A stretch of DNA of 64,000 nt from positions 119,032,110 to 119,096,109 of the forward strand of contig OX235279.1 of assembly GCA_944472155.2 (NCBI GenBank), read 5' to 3'. The DNA is from Trichobilharzia szidati. Lineage: Eukaryota > Platyhelminthes > Trematoda > Strigeidida > Schistosomatidae. Of this stretch, positions 55,501 to 62,838 are shown one piece after another. Each line of letters opens with the position of its first letter. The first letter of the stretch is position 1. The notes beneath the pieces were generated by a model. That model saw nothing but the letters and a program-made list of their open reading frames with translations. It ran no database searches and was not told the origin of the DNA. The translations under genes were made by a program, and so were the position numbers.

Positions 55501-58500
55501 TTATGTAGTCTGACAGGCGAGTATAACACCAAATGATTAACACGTAAACCAAAAGTAACTTAGTCCAGCGCTAATAGAAAAAAATTCACTAAAAGAGTGA
55601 GCTAATCAGCAAAGTAATTAATATCTACTACTTGCATTGGCTGACGGCTGGAATACACTGCTAACAGTAGGATAAAGTAGACGATACGCATCCTAGAGGG
55701 CTAGTAAGTCATACCAGCCAAAGTCAGCATGCGAAATTTTCTGTTGATCTAACTTATGTAACGAAATGAAGATACGAGACAACCAAGGAAAATAGTGATT
55801 GTAATCTTCAAAGAATATGTCTTTAAATCAGCCAATGCTGGTGACACTTCTTCATATACACTGTCTTCTTTGTAAAATATTTCGTAATTTCATGCCTTTT
55901 AAATCACATTTCATACTGTTTAAATGCATTTCTCTGCCGTAAAAGTCTAGTGTACCAGTCTGTCATTCTTCTAAGAGTAACTTTTACAATTATGTTGAAA
56001 TCGTAATGGTAATAAAGAAATTCAAAAATAGCCACCATTCTATGAGGTTCACATGGGAATCCGAAATGAACATTGAGTTTCATTTTTTGGATGCTTTGTT
56101 GAAAAGGAGGTTTGACGGTCCACTTCAGAGATCAGTCTACTGGAAAAAGGTGTGGAATGGTCAATACATGAACTTTCATATTTGGGTCTATCTGAGGTGA
56201 AAAAGGATCTTGGTACACCCATTGTTTCAAGAATAGTAAGGATTTATAGCAGTGATATGGCCGATGATGTACTGAAATGAATAAGTCAAGTCTTCATTGA
56301 GTAAATATATATCCTACAAGATTAATTGAGAAAAATATGAAAGTAAAGTCGAAGTCTGAAGGAATGCAAACGATTCCGAAGAAATTGCTATTTATGAGAA
56401 TTGAATTTAAAGGTGATACTGTAGCTGCGACCCTGAAGAACGTGTCAACCAGATTGTAGAGAAAAGCATTCTTTTCCACTGAGCTACAGATCAATTTTTA
56501 CAGTTGTCAAGTGATCAATGGAGGTGTGGATGACAAACTACCACTTTGGAACATTTCAGTATATGTTTATAAGACCACTTGTTCCTGTGCAGCTAGTTTA
56601 CTAGATTCACAAAGCTCACATCTTTCGAACATATGTCTGAACATTATCCGGCATATTTATCAAAAAACAGTGCGAGGCAATTAGTAGCTCACTTTTTGAC
56701 CACCTGGTGAACCCAGGTCACTCAGCTCCACTGGAGTCCTGTTTTTAAATTATCCACAAGAGGAGACCGAAGAACACAAAGAGTGTTATCTTTCTATACG
56801 TGTGTACGACGAAGCAGCTATGCATTTGTCGTCGAATGGTCTTTCATTTAGTTTAATTTGTTGTTAACTGGAATACCAAAGACCAGATAATATGGAGTCT
56901 TTTTGTGTTAATATTTCTCTGACATCCAATTTCTCCTAATCTTTTGTTTATTATTTTGCTGGTTAACTTGTTTTAGGTTACTCGCTTGTTTTCTTACCTT
57001 AACTATGAATTTAGGCAATGAAGAAGATTTAGAGTATTATATTCATGAATGTGGGAATATTCTAGGAGTATCGCAAAAATTACCAGCAGACAAGCAGACA
57101 TCACGTGTCATTTTAGAAGTAATCTTCAATGAGTTGGTTGAATTCAAAAAACTTAATCAAGTAAGCTGTTTATTTTATTTTTTATATTTTTTATTACAGC
57201 TTGATGTCACACCGTATTTTTAGGTACAGGTATGGAATTTTCAGCATGGATATCGGTAGCCCAAATTTTGCAGGCCGACCATAGATATCGGGTGTGCGCC
57301 TGCAGGGGGTCGAACCCCGGGCCATGTGCATGGTTGGCGAGAGTCCTAACCACTGTGCCACCGACGCACATCCTGTCATAAACTGTAATTTTGCTCTGAT
57401 AGAATAATAGGATTGAGTTTTATGAAGCAGTCAGTGGAAATGCTTACATTCACCCATGGATATTCAAGATGATTATGCTTAAGTTCAATTCAATGAGATA
57501 TTGCTTGTTTTGTTCAGGTTGCTGATGGAATTACTAGTAGCTGTTCATATCTGAAGGAAACCTTATATTCGTTGTTTCCAGCTGTTTAGGATTTATTTTA
57601 TATAATTTGAGAAGGCCAGTGATGTTGCTAAGGAAGAGAAATGGAATTTTTATTCTGATTAATCATTTCCAGTGCACGTCTCTACATGCATTGTAGAAGT
57701 AGCAGCAACATTCAAATATTTCGAAGAGCTGCATTAGTGAAATTGACAATAGTCAAACTAAGCTATAAAAATGAGTAAAATTTAGTCATGAAAAGTGAAT
57801 CACACTCTCAGGTTCTGCGATCAGTCTTCGAGATTAGTCCAAATTCTACATGTAGGATAGGTGAACATTCAAAAATTACTTTTCGAGAAGTCTAAGGGGA
57901 GTAGAAATCGATTTGTGAAATACTGTCAATGATTACTCATTAAAAGATGCTTTATTTCACAGTAAAACCATACATTCTATCTTTTGATAAACAAAAATAA
58001 ATCGGTAAATACAGAATCTTCTTCAAGTGTTTTTATTTTTAGATTCATGTAGAATAATGCTTGAACTATGAGGGACATTTTCAGATTTTCTTACTTTCAC
58101 AAAAACAGTTTCAGCTGACTTTCTAACGTTATTTCGTTGTTGGTGAATAGTTGTGGAATCCAGGATGAGCATTTTGTCCTATTTGGGACCCATCGGCTGG
58201 ATGTACCTGAAGTTTCCAATGAGTGGTAGTATTCTCACTGACAAGTCCCTGATGGAAAGAAATGCACATCCTGGATTTTGCTACTAGTCATCATCGTCGA
58301 AGCATTCTTTCCTAGGAGCCGACATGTCAACATCAGCGGAATATTTCGGTCTGATCAATCAACGGGAAAAATACAATTGACCTTAAAAATGATTCTTATA
58401 GTTTCATTTGCAAGTAATCAGTACTGTTGGTGTATTTCGTTTACTCGACAATTGAGTACTCAGATTTCGTATATAATAAATAGATGTGAAAATGTTAATA

Positions 58501-61500
58501 TATAGATGTCGTGCTAGTAAGCGGAAACTGGTGTAGATGCATGTCACACACATCATCGTGGTCACAGAATTACTGAAAAAGCAACTTATGTGTAATACCT
58601 AACGAAACATTTTCTAATGAGTCTATTTCGCCTCATTTACGATATAGTGAATTGACACCTTTGAGTCTCGGTGCAGACATTTCCTGTGAATTCAATTCCA
58701 AAACCTATTGGCTCAAATAGTTTTATGTTCTCCTCTAGTTTATTAATGGAATAAGTTGTATGAGACTTTTTGTAACATTCATGTGACAGTTATTATAGGT
58801 CCTCCAACTTATTTGTACTTATTTCGAAAGACAAAACGAGATTCATATTTCTAGATTCATGTTCCTAGACTGGTACAATTTGCTAACCAAGGGTCGTTCT
58901 TAAAAAATCGAATGCAGAACTCAGCTGAATGGTTATGGTGCTTTCAGTCCTCCACGAAGGTCAGCACCAAAAATCGAATGTTGTTGTAGTGCTGTGAGTG
59001 CTACATATGATCAGATAAAGTAGTGTATCAGTAAACAAATTCAGAAAAGTAACAATATGTTTTAGGCACTGAAAAAAGCAATCGGCCACCGATTTCACAT
59101 TGAGACCGACCAAAAAGTTTTTCAGTGGTTGAAAACAGCGAGGGATCCATTAGGGAAGTTGTCACGATGGATGTTACGCTTACAAGACTTCACGATTGGA
59201 CATATTCCAGAAAAATGTAATAGCTGACTATTTGTCGAGATCAGATAACGAGGGCGAACTACCAAAAGTAGCATATGCAGTGAACGCTTCCGAGCAAGAT
59301 CCCTTACAACTTGTTCACCGCCAGAAGTCGGATCCTACTCTTAAGGCAGTCATCCAGATGATAAGTGAATGAAAAGAATTCGAGACGACAGCAGAGAATA
59401 CAGAGTTAGAGACACTACTGAATCGCAAACACAGACTCAAAATAAACGCTTAAAGGCGTCCTAACTTGGCAAGACAATGGTAGTAGCTGGGTGATGCCAA
59501 AGAGCCTTCATCTAGAGGTAATTCAAGAATACCACCAACTAGCCCATACATGCGTTGCATAGACACGTGATCTAGTGAGCCAAAGTGCGTACTGGCCAAA
59601 TATGAGAAGCGATATCGCTTACCTGCAGTGCCAATTGATGAAGGGTGATCAGTGCATTCGAACACCGCTACAAACGATTCCCGTAACATCAGTCGGTAAC
59701 TTGTGGTCAGTCGACGAAATGGGTCCTTTCCCTCAAACGTCCAGTGGAAATCAATACATTTTGGTAATGACGGAACACGCTACGCGGTGGGTAAACGCCG
59801 TGGAGATTCCAGGTCAGTACGCCAAGACTGTAACCGAGGCAGTAATTCGACATATTGTGGCGGATCATGGTGTACCAAAGGTGATATTGGCACATCAAGG
59901 TCCCTGTTTGGAGAGTGAGGAGTTCAAGACTCGTCTGGAGGCATTGAGCCTCCAAAGCCTCAGGATGGTCGGGGGTGGGTGCCTTGCGCTGCGGGTTGGC
60001 CACCCCTCCGCACACCTCTTGAAATGCTCCCATATGACCGGGCGTCTTACATAGCCTCTCCTGAGGAAGTCCTACTCACTGCCTTCACGTGCCGGAGGTG
60101 TTTTTCACCAAAGTGAGAGGGCGAAAGCGGATGCCTGGCGCTCTTCACCGGGTTGACTGTCCATTTGATGACAGTCTACGGGAGATGGCTAAACCCTGAT
60201 TCCAAACCTCCAACGACTGGCGTATGAAGCTCACTAGAGCTCACCGGCAGACGTATGGACAAAGGGCTTGTTGGATGTCCTGGATGTCTGGCCCCATTCG
60301 AAAGGGCGTATGAACCGAACTCCGGTCACCGGCTGCCAATGGATAGTGGACTCTCTACTCCACTCCTACTGCCTTGTAGGTCACACTTGGTTGTGTAAAA
60401 GCTAGAGCTGCACTCTCGAACAAAAGGCCGAGCGATTCTGGGGACATCACTCGTACCAAATTCCCATGAAACTTCATGAACTCTCGTCGTTGCTACAACA
60501 TCAACCAAATTCCAGTACTGGCCCAACAACGTCGCCTTCGGTGGTTTGGCCATGTTCTGCGCCGACCAGATGACGATCTGGTCAAATCAGTTCTAAATCC
60601 CTCGCCATTACCATCTTGGCGATGTCGCAGGAGTGGACAGCTGAAAACATGGCTTGGTACAGTCAAGGCTGATATGGAGTGCCTGGGGCTACAAACCGTC
60701 TACGGACTCCGTCTGTGGAACAAGAATTGGATAACCCTGTCGCAAAACCTTACATCAGATCGCCGCGCCTGGGCAGCGATGATTCGAGATGTTCATGAAG
60801 CCGGCTCATCCTCCCGTAGGAGATAGCCGAAGTAAATCAATAAATCAAATCATTGGGTGTCAGGAGAATTAGAGTGATGCCGTATCTTCAGACAAACGGC
60901 CTAACAGAAAGGAATAATCGTACACTCAAGGAGTGACTAGTTGCGAAAAGAGGCAACTGGGGAACTGACCTACCGTCGGTAATACTGGGATATCGTGCCA
61001 TAATGCAGGGGACAACAGAAAATCGCCCTTCAAGCTGATGTATGGGAGGAAACCACGCTTACCGGTGCACCATAAGACTTGGCCACAACAACAAAAATGG
61101 AACAGTAAGAGATGGACAAATGAGCGGAAACAAGCTATTCAGAATATACAAGAGAAGCGCAAGAAACACATCGAAAATTATGGCAAGAAACAAATCAAAG
61201 CTTGGAAGCTGTTTGAAGTAGGTGACCAGGTGAAATGTAGAGAACGAAAGTATACTACCGGAAGTGGACCAGGATCAGGAAAGCTTCTACCGAAGTGGGA
61301 GGGACCATATGTGGTCACATCAAGACGTGGTCCAGTGTACACAATAAAAAGAGGAGTTAAAGGAAAAAGAGTAAACGCCAGTCTGCTGCAAAGATAGATA
61401 CAAGAATGTGAAGACGAGAAGCCCAAAGAACAGCGGGTGGGACCTTTGTGCGGCGGTTACATGAAAGACTTTATAATGAGGGTGGGAGTGGGTTGAGCGC

Positions 61501-62838
61501 CACTTATGAGTAATATATCAGTAAACATATTCAGAAAAGTAACAATAATTTTTGGGCACTGGAAATAGCATTCGAAGAGAAGAACTGTGAGAGGAGTGTT
61601 ACAACACTGCCAAATCCAACAAGCTGTCGAATGTGGTGATATTCCACCAATTTGCTAGTGATGCGCAAATACAGATAAGGTGAACCAAATTCATCTACCT
61701 GCAATGCGTTTGTCCTAACAAACACTGCTTTCGAGCCTCACCGCTATTTTCTTCTTTACTGTAAGAGTAGATTTACGGAAATACTTTACTACTATTAGTT
61801 CAATAGATTTGATGAGATTTTTTGCAGTTTGTAGGTATAAAGTGCAGGCTATAAACACATCCAGTATAATCGATTTGAAATTAACTGTAGTATTTGTTAC
61901 TTATGCGAATAAGTAGTTTCTATTAAATGCGTTTCATTTGCTTTTGTTGGTTTTACCTTCAAGATATTTGATATGATATGTAATTCCATGATGAGTAAAA
62001 TTTATTTTGATAAAGTCTCGCAGTGTTATACAGCAATATTTACTGTATAACACTGTGAGACTTTATCAAAATAAATGTTTCCCATAATGGAATTACACAG
62101 TGTTATTTCAATTTTCATGCATTTCAGTAGTGTTGCATATTCAAAACCCACGGTCTTCGTACCAGTTTGTAGACACTATATAAGGTACTGCATATTTCAC
62201 TTATTTTTAATGAATTTTGTTCATTCGAAAGTGACATTATACACTTTTCTTTAAGTGATGAATTTCATATGTTAGTGTAAGCTTACAGGCAGTTGTACAA
62301 AATTCGTTTGTCCTCTAGCGTTCATATGTACACAGTTAACCTAGAAGAAATTGGGCCATCGCAATGCATTCATTTGCACGTAATCAGATGATGGGGTGGG
62401 GCAGGTTAAAAGCACTGAAAAGTAATTTGGTTAGTTGAGAGAAGAGAGAGTTAAGTTACTGAACTTTTGTTCATCAAATAAACGCCGAACGCGTGCGGTT
62501 GACATAAAGCAACACCTATACTGTTAATGTGAAGAGTTGCAACAAACAACAAGGGGAAGATGGGAAAAACATATAAAAGAAATTATGAAGCTTTGTGAAA
62601 AAACTTATTCTCTTATGTACAACGAAGTGTTTCATTCAGTTACTAATAGTTTACCACTGTGCGTTGTATCAAATAAACTTATCTAGTATGTAATTACATT
62701 CTCCCACAGTGCCCAAGTTCTACACGTACAATTATAAACTTTATTTAATTGTATATTATTTATTTAGCTTCTGTTCACTACAATGACTATTTTACTTATT
62801 TCCGTTCATAGGGAATTGATGAAACTGGTGATTGGTAA
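40541..62838 (+). CDS. IFT52: Intraflagellar transport protein 52 (nine exons)
   Basis: IFT52 is a core subunit of the IFT-B complex that carries cargo along ciliary and flagellar axonemes. Exons: 40541-40674, 40720-40937, 40969-41044, 41078-41270, 41301-41614, 42394-42481, 54592-54700, 57015-57160, 62812-62838. All phases agree and the sum is 435 codons with the stop, close to the 437 residues of the human protein. Diagnostic stretches: FGIMVNS, YYHPKEALIPNGILNR, FLYPYGATLNV, VAFPLNRPVLA, LNSIDAEDPEIETYY, LHVKHEPLSLITPQFETPLP, LELFDLDEQFSTAKARLAQV, YYIHECGNILGVSQKLP. Exons 1-5 are separated by introns of 30-45 bases; introns 5 to 8 run from 0.8 to 12.1 kb. Exon 2 uses the acceptor CTACTAG at 40719, since the upstream TTTCAG would give a stop. 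An in-frame ATG at 40559 is an alternative start. The tiny last exon (GIDETGDW) is the least certain. Confidence 0.9.
42046..42230 (+). repeat. tRNA-derived SINE, family C, in IFT52 intron 5
   Basis: A-box-like TAGCTTAGTGGTAAC at about 42050-42064 and B-box GGGTTCGAATCTC at 42092-42104, correctly spaced. An unrelated tail follows (AGTTCCTTCAAGGTTGC ... AACTAGCCCGAAACC). The arms do not form a full cloverleaf, so it is a SINE head and not a tRNA gene. Confidence 0.65.
42504..42518. repeat. Target site duplication of the Penelope element (left)
   Basis: TAGTGTAACTTTTTC, repeated exactly at 46230-46244 on the other side of the insertion, 22 bases into IFT52 intron 6. Confidence 0.85.
42576..42619 (-). 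ncRNA. Hammerhead-ribozyme-like motif, left arm
   Basis: Inverted twin of the motif at 46091-46134: stem II GAGCA/TGCTC, then GAAAC and GTC before ATCAG. See that entry for the core deviations. Confidence 0.45.
42772..42794. repeat. Poly-T run in the Penelope 3' UTR
   Basis: More than 20 T in a row (poly-A in element sense), mirrored by a poly-A run at 45917-45940 in the inverted arm. The length differs slightly between arms, as expected of slippage. Confidence 0.9.
42859..45084 (-). CDS. Penelope-like polyprotein: reverse transcriptase plus GIY-YIG endonuclease
   Basis: A 741-residue frame that stays open upstream to about 45258, the junction with the inverted arm. The first codon counted here is GTG, and the true start is either lost or lies at the junction. 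RT motifs in order: KADKGNATVVLNKSDY, MVSFDITSLYTNIPV, YRQTEGVAMGSPISPIVADI, the catalytic WWRYVDDTFTVL, then LDCKIKRREEGKLQTSVYRK. The C-terminal part has the Cys-containing linker CRLKDPVD and a GIY-YIG nuclease (IIYKIPCNDCEVNYIGQTSR, then RLSEHKNL). RT and nuclease key residues are present, so the protein may be active if a start exists. Penelope-like elements prime at nicks made by this nuclease. Confidence 0.9.
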   Translation of the reverse strand: MKLNNIRNEIEKLKHKLKDMINDKDYTIILETSKKARESALRKSKNTQIKKFNKLIEEKNTANEIDVNASSSIDKTKWVINLSSRELSSSEIKVLEKGLNFNVTVNKLKPEDVIPNIEVALGSIDKTTAEEVRAQCALTLKNQKKAKSNLTKSEREALINLKQDKNIVVAKADKGNATVVLNKSDYIKKVTEHIEMGPYEEIKKPVDTIMNKVKKSTAELVRRMKPSLGESKWFNLMPKTNNASRMYGTIKIHKPGYPIRPIVDFRNTPTYELSKHLALILCPIRDRSNSRLTNSYEMKNKLNDIQLDNDETMVSFDITSLYTNIPVNMALEAVRKELTADTELNHRTKLSIEEIILGIQLCLTSTIFKFQGKIYRQTEGVAMGSPISPIVADIFMDSWENMALNTFNPTPKIWWRYVDDTFTVLKTEHISSFLTHINSLVEGIKFTFETENEQGELAMLDCKIKRREEGKLQTSVYRKPTHSNRYLDFNSSHPVTVKAGLVKCLTNRAMALSSTKKDLNDEIKQIEEALVLNNYPLKFIRKIEKRQKKNKKNCETSSNKINKREYKSSTVIPYKEGTSETLRRILNKAGIRVAFKPTNSLRDKLCRLKDPVDPIRQNNIIYKIPCNDCEVNYIGQTSRSGVVRLSEHKNLAKIRMVDPEKISNLEKSSAIAMHALTHNHTIGWERVKILKSNLGRWRERLITESLFIESTPNTCNRSDSMQIPEIWKILLPPVKSEEDDK
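45259..46187 (+). repeat. Inverted 3'-end copy (pseudo-LTR arm) of the Penelope element
   Basis: Encodes the last roughly 195 residues of the polyprotein again, on the plus strand (KNCETSSNKINKREYKSS ... to the same stop), followed by the same 3' UTR. One substitution, Arg to Lys in GRWKERLI, is visible against the minus-strand copy. It has no start of its own and is not expected to make a separate protein. Confidence 0.88.
46091..46134 (+). ncRNA. Hammerhead-ribozyme-like motif, right arm
   Basis: Reads TTGATATGATTAT, then stem II GAGCA-ATAGTTTG-TGCTC, then GAAAC, GTC and ATCAG. Stem I can form between TGAT and ATCA, and stem III is minimal (AC/GT), as described for Penelope-associated hammerheads. 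The core box is ATGATTA instead of CTGATGA, so two normally essential positions differ and activity is doubtful. The same deviant box recurs in the copy at 53736 and, with one change, at 37005. Confidence 0.5.
46230..46244. repeat. Target site duplication of the Penelope element (right)
   Basis: Exact repeat of 42504-42518. Confidence 0.85.
46245..47280. other. IFT52 intron 6; nothing recognised
   Basis: AT-rich intron without supported ORF or repeat. Confidence 0.5.
47281..47465 (-). repeat. tRNA-derived SINE, family D
   Basis: On the minus strand: GTGCGTCGCTGGCATAGCGG with an A box (TGGCATAGCGGTTAG, 47446-47432), then a B box (GGAGTTCGATCCCC, 47404-47391), then a tail ending TACGGTGTGGAATCAAGC. 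The copy at 57200-57375 has the same layout and is about 90 percent alike by eye. Confidence 0.75.
47466..48949. other. IFT52 intron 6; only a TAA-rich tract
   Basis: Apart from a (TAA)-like tract at about 48655-48710, which might be the tail of an unrecognised retroposon, nothing is recognised. Confidence 0.4.
48950..50280 (-). mobile_element. Penelope-like element, second lineage, 5'-truncated
   Basis: One open frame of 421 residues (50227-48962), which stays open a little further upstream (KLKFLISKISETNVRYKR) to about 50275 and is then cut. RT from the first palm motif on: MLSMDVSSLFTNVPL, YYRQVDGIAMGSPLGPMLAD, the catalytic YYRYVDDTFIL, LHFLDVLLNKREDGSLGRSV. Then a GIY-YIG nuclease: CIYRFNCTCGDSYIGRTTRQ, LRQRVSEHLP. 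It differs strongly from the 42.9 kb element, so it is another lineage. It lacks the RT N terminus, so it cannot act alone although no stop interrupts it. Same orientation as the other two in this intron. Confidence 0.85.
50281..52329. other. IFT52 intron 6; nothing recognised
   Basis: Two kilobases of AT-rich sequence without supported genes or clear repeats. Confidence 0.5.
52330..53640 (-). mobile_element. Penelope-like element, third lineage, decayed
   Basis: 53636-53214 reads the RT palm: EEIIICYDINSLYASIPITE, LYRQTNGAAMGSPVSPIVSD. In shifted frames toward lower coordinates follow YVDDTFVVLKRDLHNSFLEK (near 53170) and a GIY-YIG part near 52620-52460 (SVYKIKCVECDAIYVGQTSR, VVRRNEH-like). 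Several frameshifts and stops show it is inactive. It is flanked on the right by a plus-strand Penelope end. Confidence 0.75.
53690..53885 (+). mobile_element. Penelope 3'-end (pseudo-LTR) fragment
   Basis: Matches the right arm end of the 42.5-46.2 kb element: ACTTGATATGATTATGAGCA, the hammerhead-like fold (53736-53779), then ATTATGGAGTTATACTCTAC and CACAGTGCCCAAGTTTTATA. No coding part adjoins on this strand. The neighbouring RT on the minus strand belongs to a different lineage by sequence, so this may be an independent insertion or a shared end. Confidence 0.7.
54055..54260 (+). repeat. Sm-alpha-like SINE with decayed hammerhead ribozyme
   Basis: AGGTACATCCA, then ATGACGAGTC (canonical CTGATGAGTC), TTAGATAGGACGAAG (canonical ...GGACGAAAC), then GGGTTCCACTGCTAGTCACC and a tail CGTCGAAGCATCTGCAAAAG ... 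GAGCATTTCGGTC. This is the 3' two-thirds of an Sm-alpha repeat. The ribozyme stems are still visible but the core has three or more changes, so it should not cleave. It lies about 330 bases before IFT52 exon 7. Confidence 0.75.
54701..56004. other. IFT52 intron 7; nothing recognised
   Basis: AT-rich intron sequence with no supported feature. Confidence 0.5.
56005..56910 (+). mobile_element. Penelope-like relic, plus strand
   Basis: The frame at 56006-56200 reads FTWESEMNIEFHFLDALLKR and GPLQRSVYWKKVWNGQYMNF, the segment just after the RT catalytic box in the 48.9 kb element (LHFLDVLLNKREDG, GRSVYRKSTFTGQY). Broken frames to about 56900 keep traces of the C-terminal part (TTCSCAASLLDSQSSHLS). 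Old and dead, of the second lineage, in the opposite orientation to the other copies. Confidence 0.65.
57200..57375 (-). repeat. tRNA-derived SINE, family D (second copy)
   Basis: Minus strand A box TGGCACAGTGGTTAG (57360-57346) and B box GGGGTTCGACCCC (57318-57306), then the same tail as the copy at 47281-47465, ending TACGGTGTGACATCAAGCTG. It lies 40 bases inside IFT52 intron 8. Confidence 0.78.
57376..58145. other. IFT52 intron 8; nothing recognised
   Basis: AT-rich intron without supported feature. Confidence 0.5.
58146..58395. repeat. Two Sm-alpha fragments in inverted orientation
   Basis: 58208-58151 (minus) reads AGGTACATCCAGC, CGATGGGTCCCAAATAGGAC, AAAATGC, ATCCTGGATTCCAC. This is almost the whole Sm-alpha hammerhead, with the core altered at two sites (CCGATGGG for CTGATGAG, CAAAA for CGAAA). 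58263-58390 (plus) carries the 3' part of the same repeat (CATCCTGGATTTTGCTACTA ... GGAATATTTCGGTC). The two pieces point away from each other, so either two insertions met or one copy was internally inverted. Confidence 0.7.
58396..58994. other. IFT52 intron 8; nothing recognised
   Basis: No supported ORF or repeat. Confidence 0.5.
58995..59084 (+). repeat. Truncated 5' LTR stub
   Basis: TGAGTGCTACATATGATCAG to GAAAAAAGCAATCG, matching the first 90 bases of the LTR copies at 2317 and 61494. At 59085 the sequence switches abruptly to RNase H coding sequence. Confidence 0.75.
59085..59946 (+). pseudogene. Gypsy RNase H and integrase, N-terminal part, broken
   Basis: RNase H remnant: FHIETDQKVFQWLKTARDPL, LSRWMLRLQDFTIGHIPEKC, then VADYLSRSDNEGE after a frameshift. 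Integrase: an eroded HHCC module (YHQLAHTC near 59535), then SQSAYWPNMRSDIAYLQCQL, the core WSVDEMGPFPQTSSGNQYIL with the first Asp, and VADHGVPKVILAHQGPCLES, where the second catalytic Asp appears as His (AHQGP). Stops occur near 59225, 59370 and 59450. Cut at 59946 by a nested insertion. Confidence 0.8.
59942..59946. repeat. Target duplication CATTG of the nested insertion (left)
   Basis: CATTG here and at 60851-60855. Removing the insertion with one copy restores a continuous integrase frame across the site. Confidence 0.65.
59947..60850 (+). mobile_element. Nested RTE-like LINE or composite retroposon
   Basis: A GC-richer 904-base insertion in the Gypsy integrase, flanked by CATTG. The right part (60476-60826) encodes the C terminus of a LINE protein: LAQQRRLRWFGHVLRRPDDD, LKTWLGTVKADMECLGL, DRRAWAAMIRDVHEAGS, then a tail AATCAATAAATCAAAT. 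The left part (60090-60300) shares phrases with the short retroposon at 19690-20192. It thus looks like a SINE-type head joined to a LINE 3' end, or a heavily deleted LINE. Confidence 0.7.
60851..61397 (+). pseudogene. Gypsy integrase, C-terminal part
   Basis: Continues the interrupted integrase: MPYLQTNGLTERNNRTLKE with the catalytic Glu, a stop, then VILGYRAIMQGTTE and, in a new frame, FKLMYGRKPRLPVHH. The C-terminal domain keeps FEVGDQVKCRERKY and LLPKWEGPYVVTSRRGPVYT, typical of the GPY/F module of Gypsy integrases, and ends VNASLLQR and stop at 61397. Confidence 0.8.
61494..61750 (+). repeat. 3' LTR of the Gypsy relic
   Basis: Begins TGAGCGCCACTTATGAG just after the purine-rich tract GGGTGGGAGTGGGT and shares all main blocks with the solo LTR at 2317-2605. 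The end is set approximately where the two copies stop matching. Confidence 0.75.
62001..62100. repeat. Palindrome of two Penelope ends
   Basis: Arms 62001-62035 and 62041-62075 are reverse complements with one or two mismatches (TTTATTTTGATAAAGTCTC ... GAGACTTTATCAAAATAAA). Both match the terminal sequence of the 42.5-46.2 kb Penelope element, and the right side continues with its outer flank CCCATAATGGAATTACAC. It is a head-to-head pair of element ends with the whole interior missing. Confidence 0.75.
62340..62730 (+). mobile_element. Penelope-like 3'-end relic, plus strand
   Basis: Decayed coding traces match the C terminus of the 42.9 kb polyprotein: AIAMHSFARNQMMGWGRLKA, then KSNL and TFVHQ. 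The end block ATTACATTCTCCCACAGTGC and CCAAGTTCTA at 62690-62725 is the same as at 46195-46222. Several stops. Dead remnant in IFT52 intron 8, about 80 bases before the last exon. Confidence 0.7.

Larger units (their letters stand above)
58995..61755 (+). mobile_element. Gypsy-type LTR retrotransposon relic
   Basis: The left end is a 90-base stub of the 5' LTR (58995-59084) joined directly to RNase H, so gag, protease and RT are deleted. RNase H, integrase and the integrase C-terminal domain follow in broken frames, then a purine-rich tract (GGGTGGGAGTGGGT) and the 3' LTR from 61494 to about 61750. A later element split integrase at 59947-60850. The LTR also exists as a solo copy at 2317-2605. 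Orientation is the same as IFT52, inside intron 8. Confidence 0.85.

Noticed and set aside
57300..57372. Functional tRNA gene on the minus strand
   Set aside because: Good pol III boxes but no complete cloverleaf, and a second copy with the same non-tRNA tail exists.
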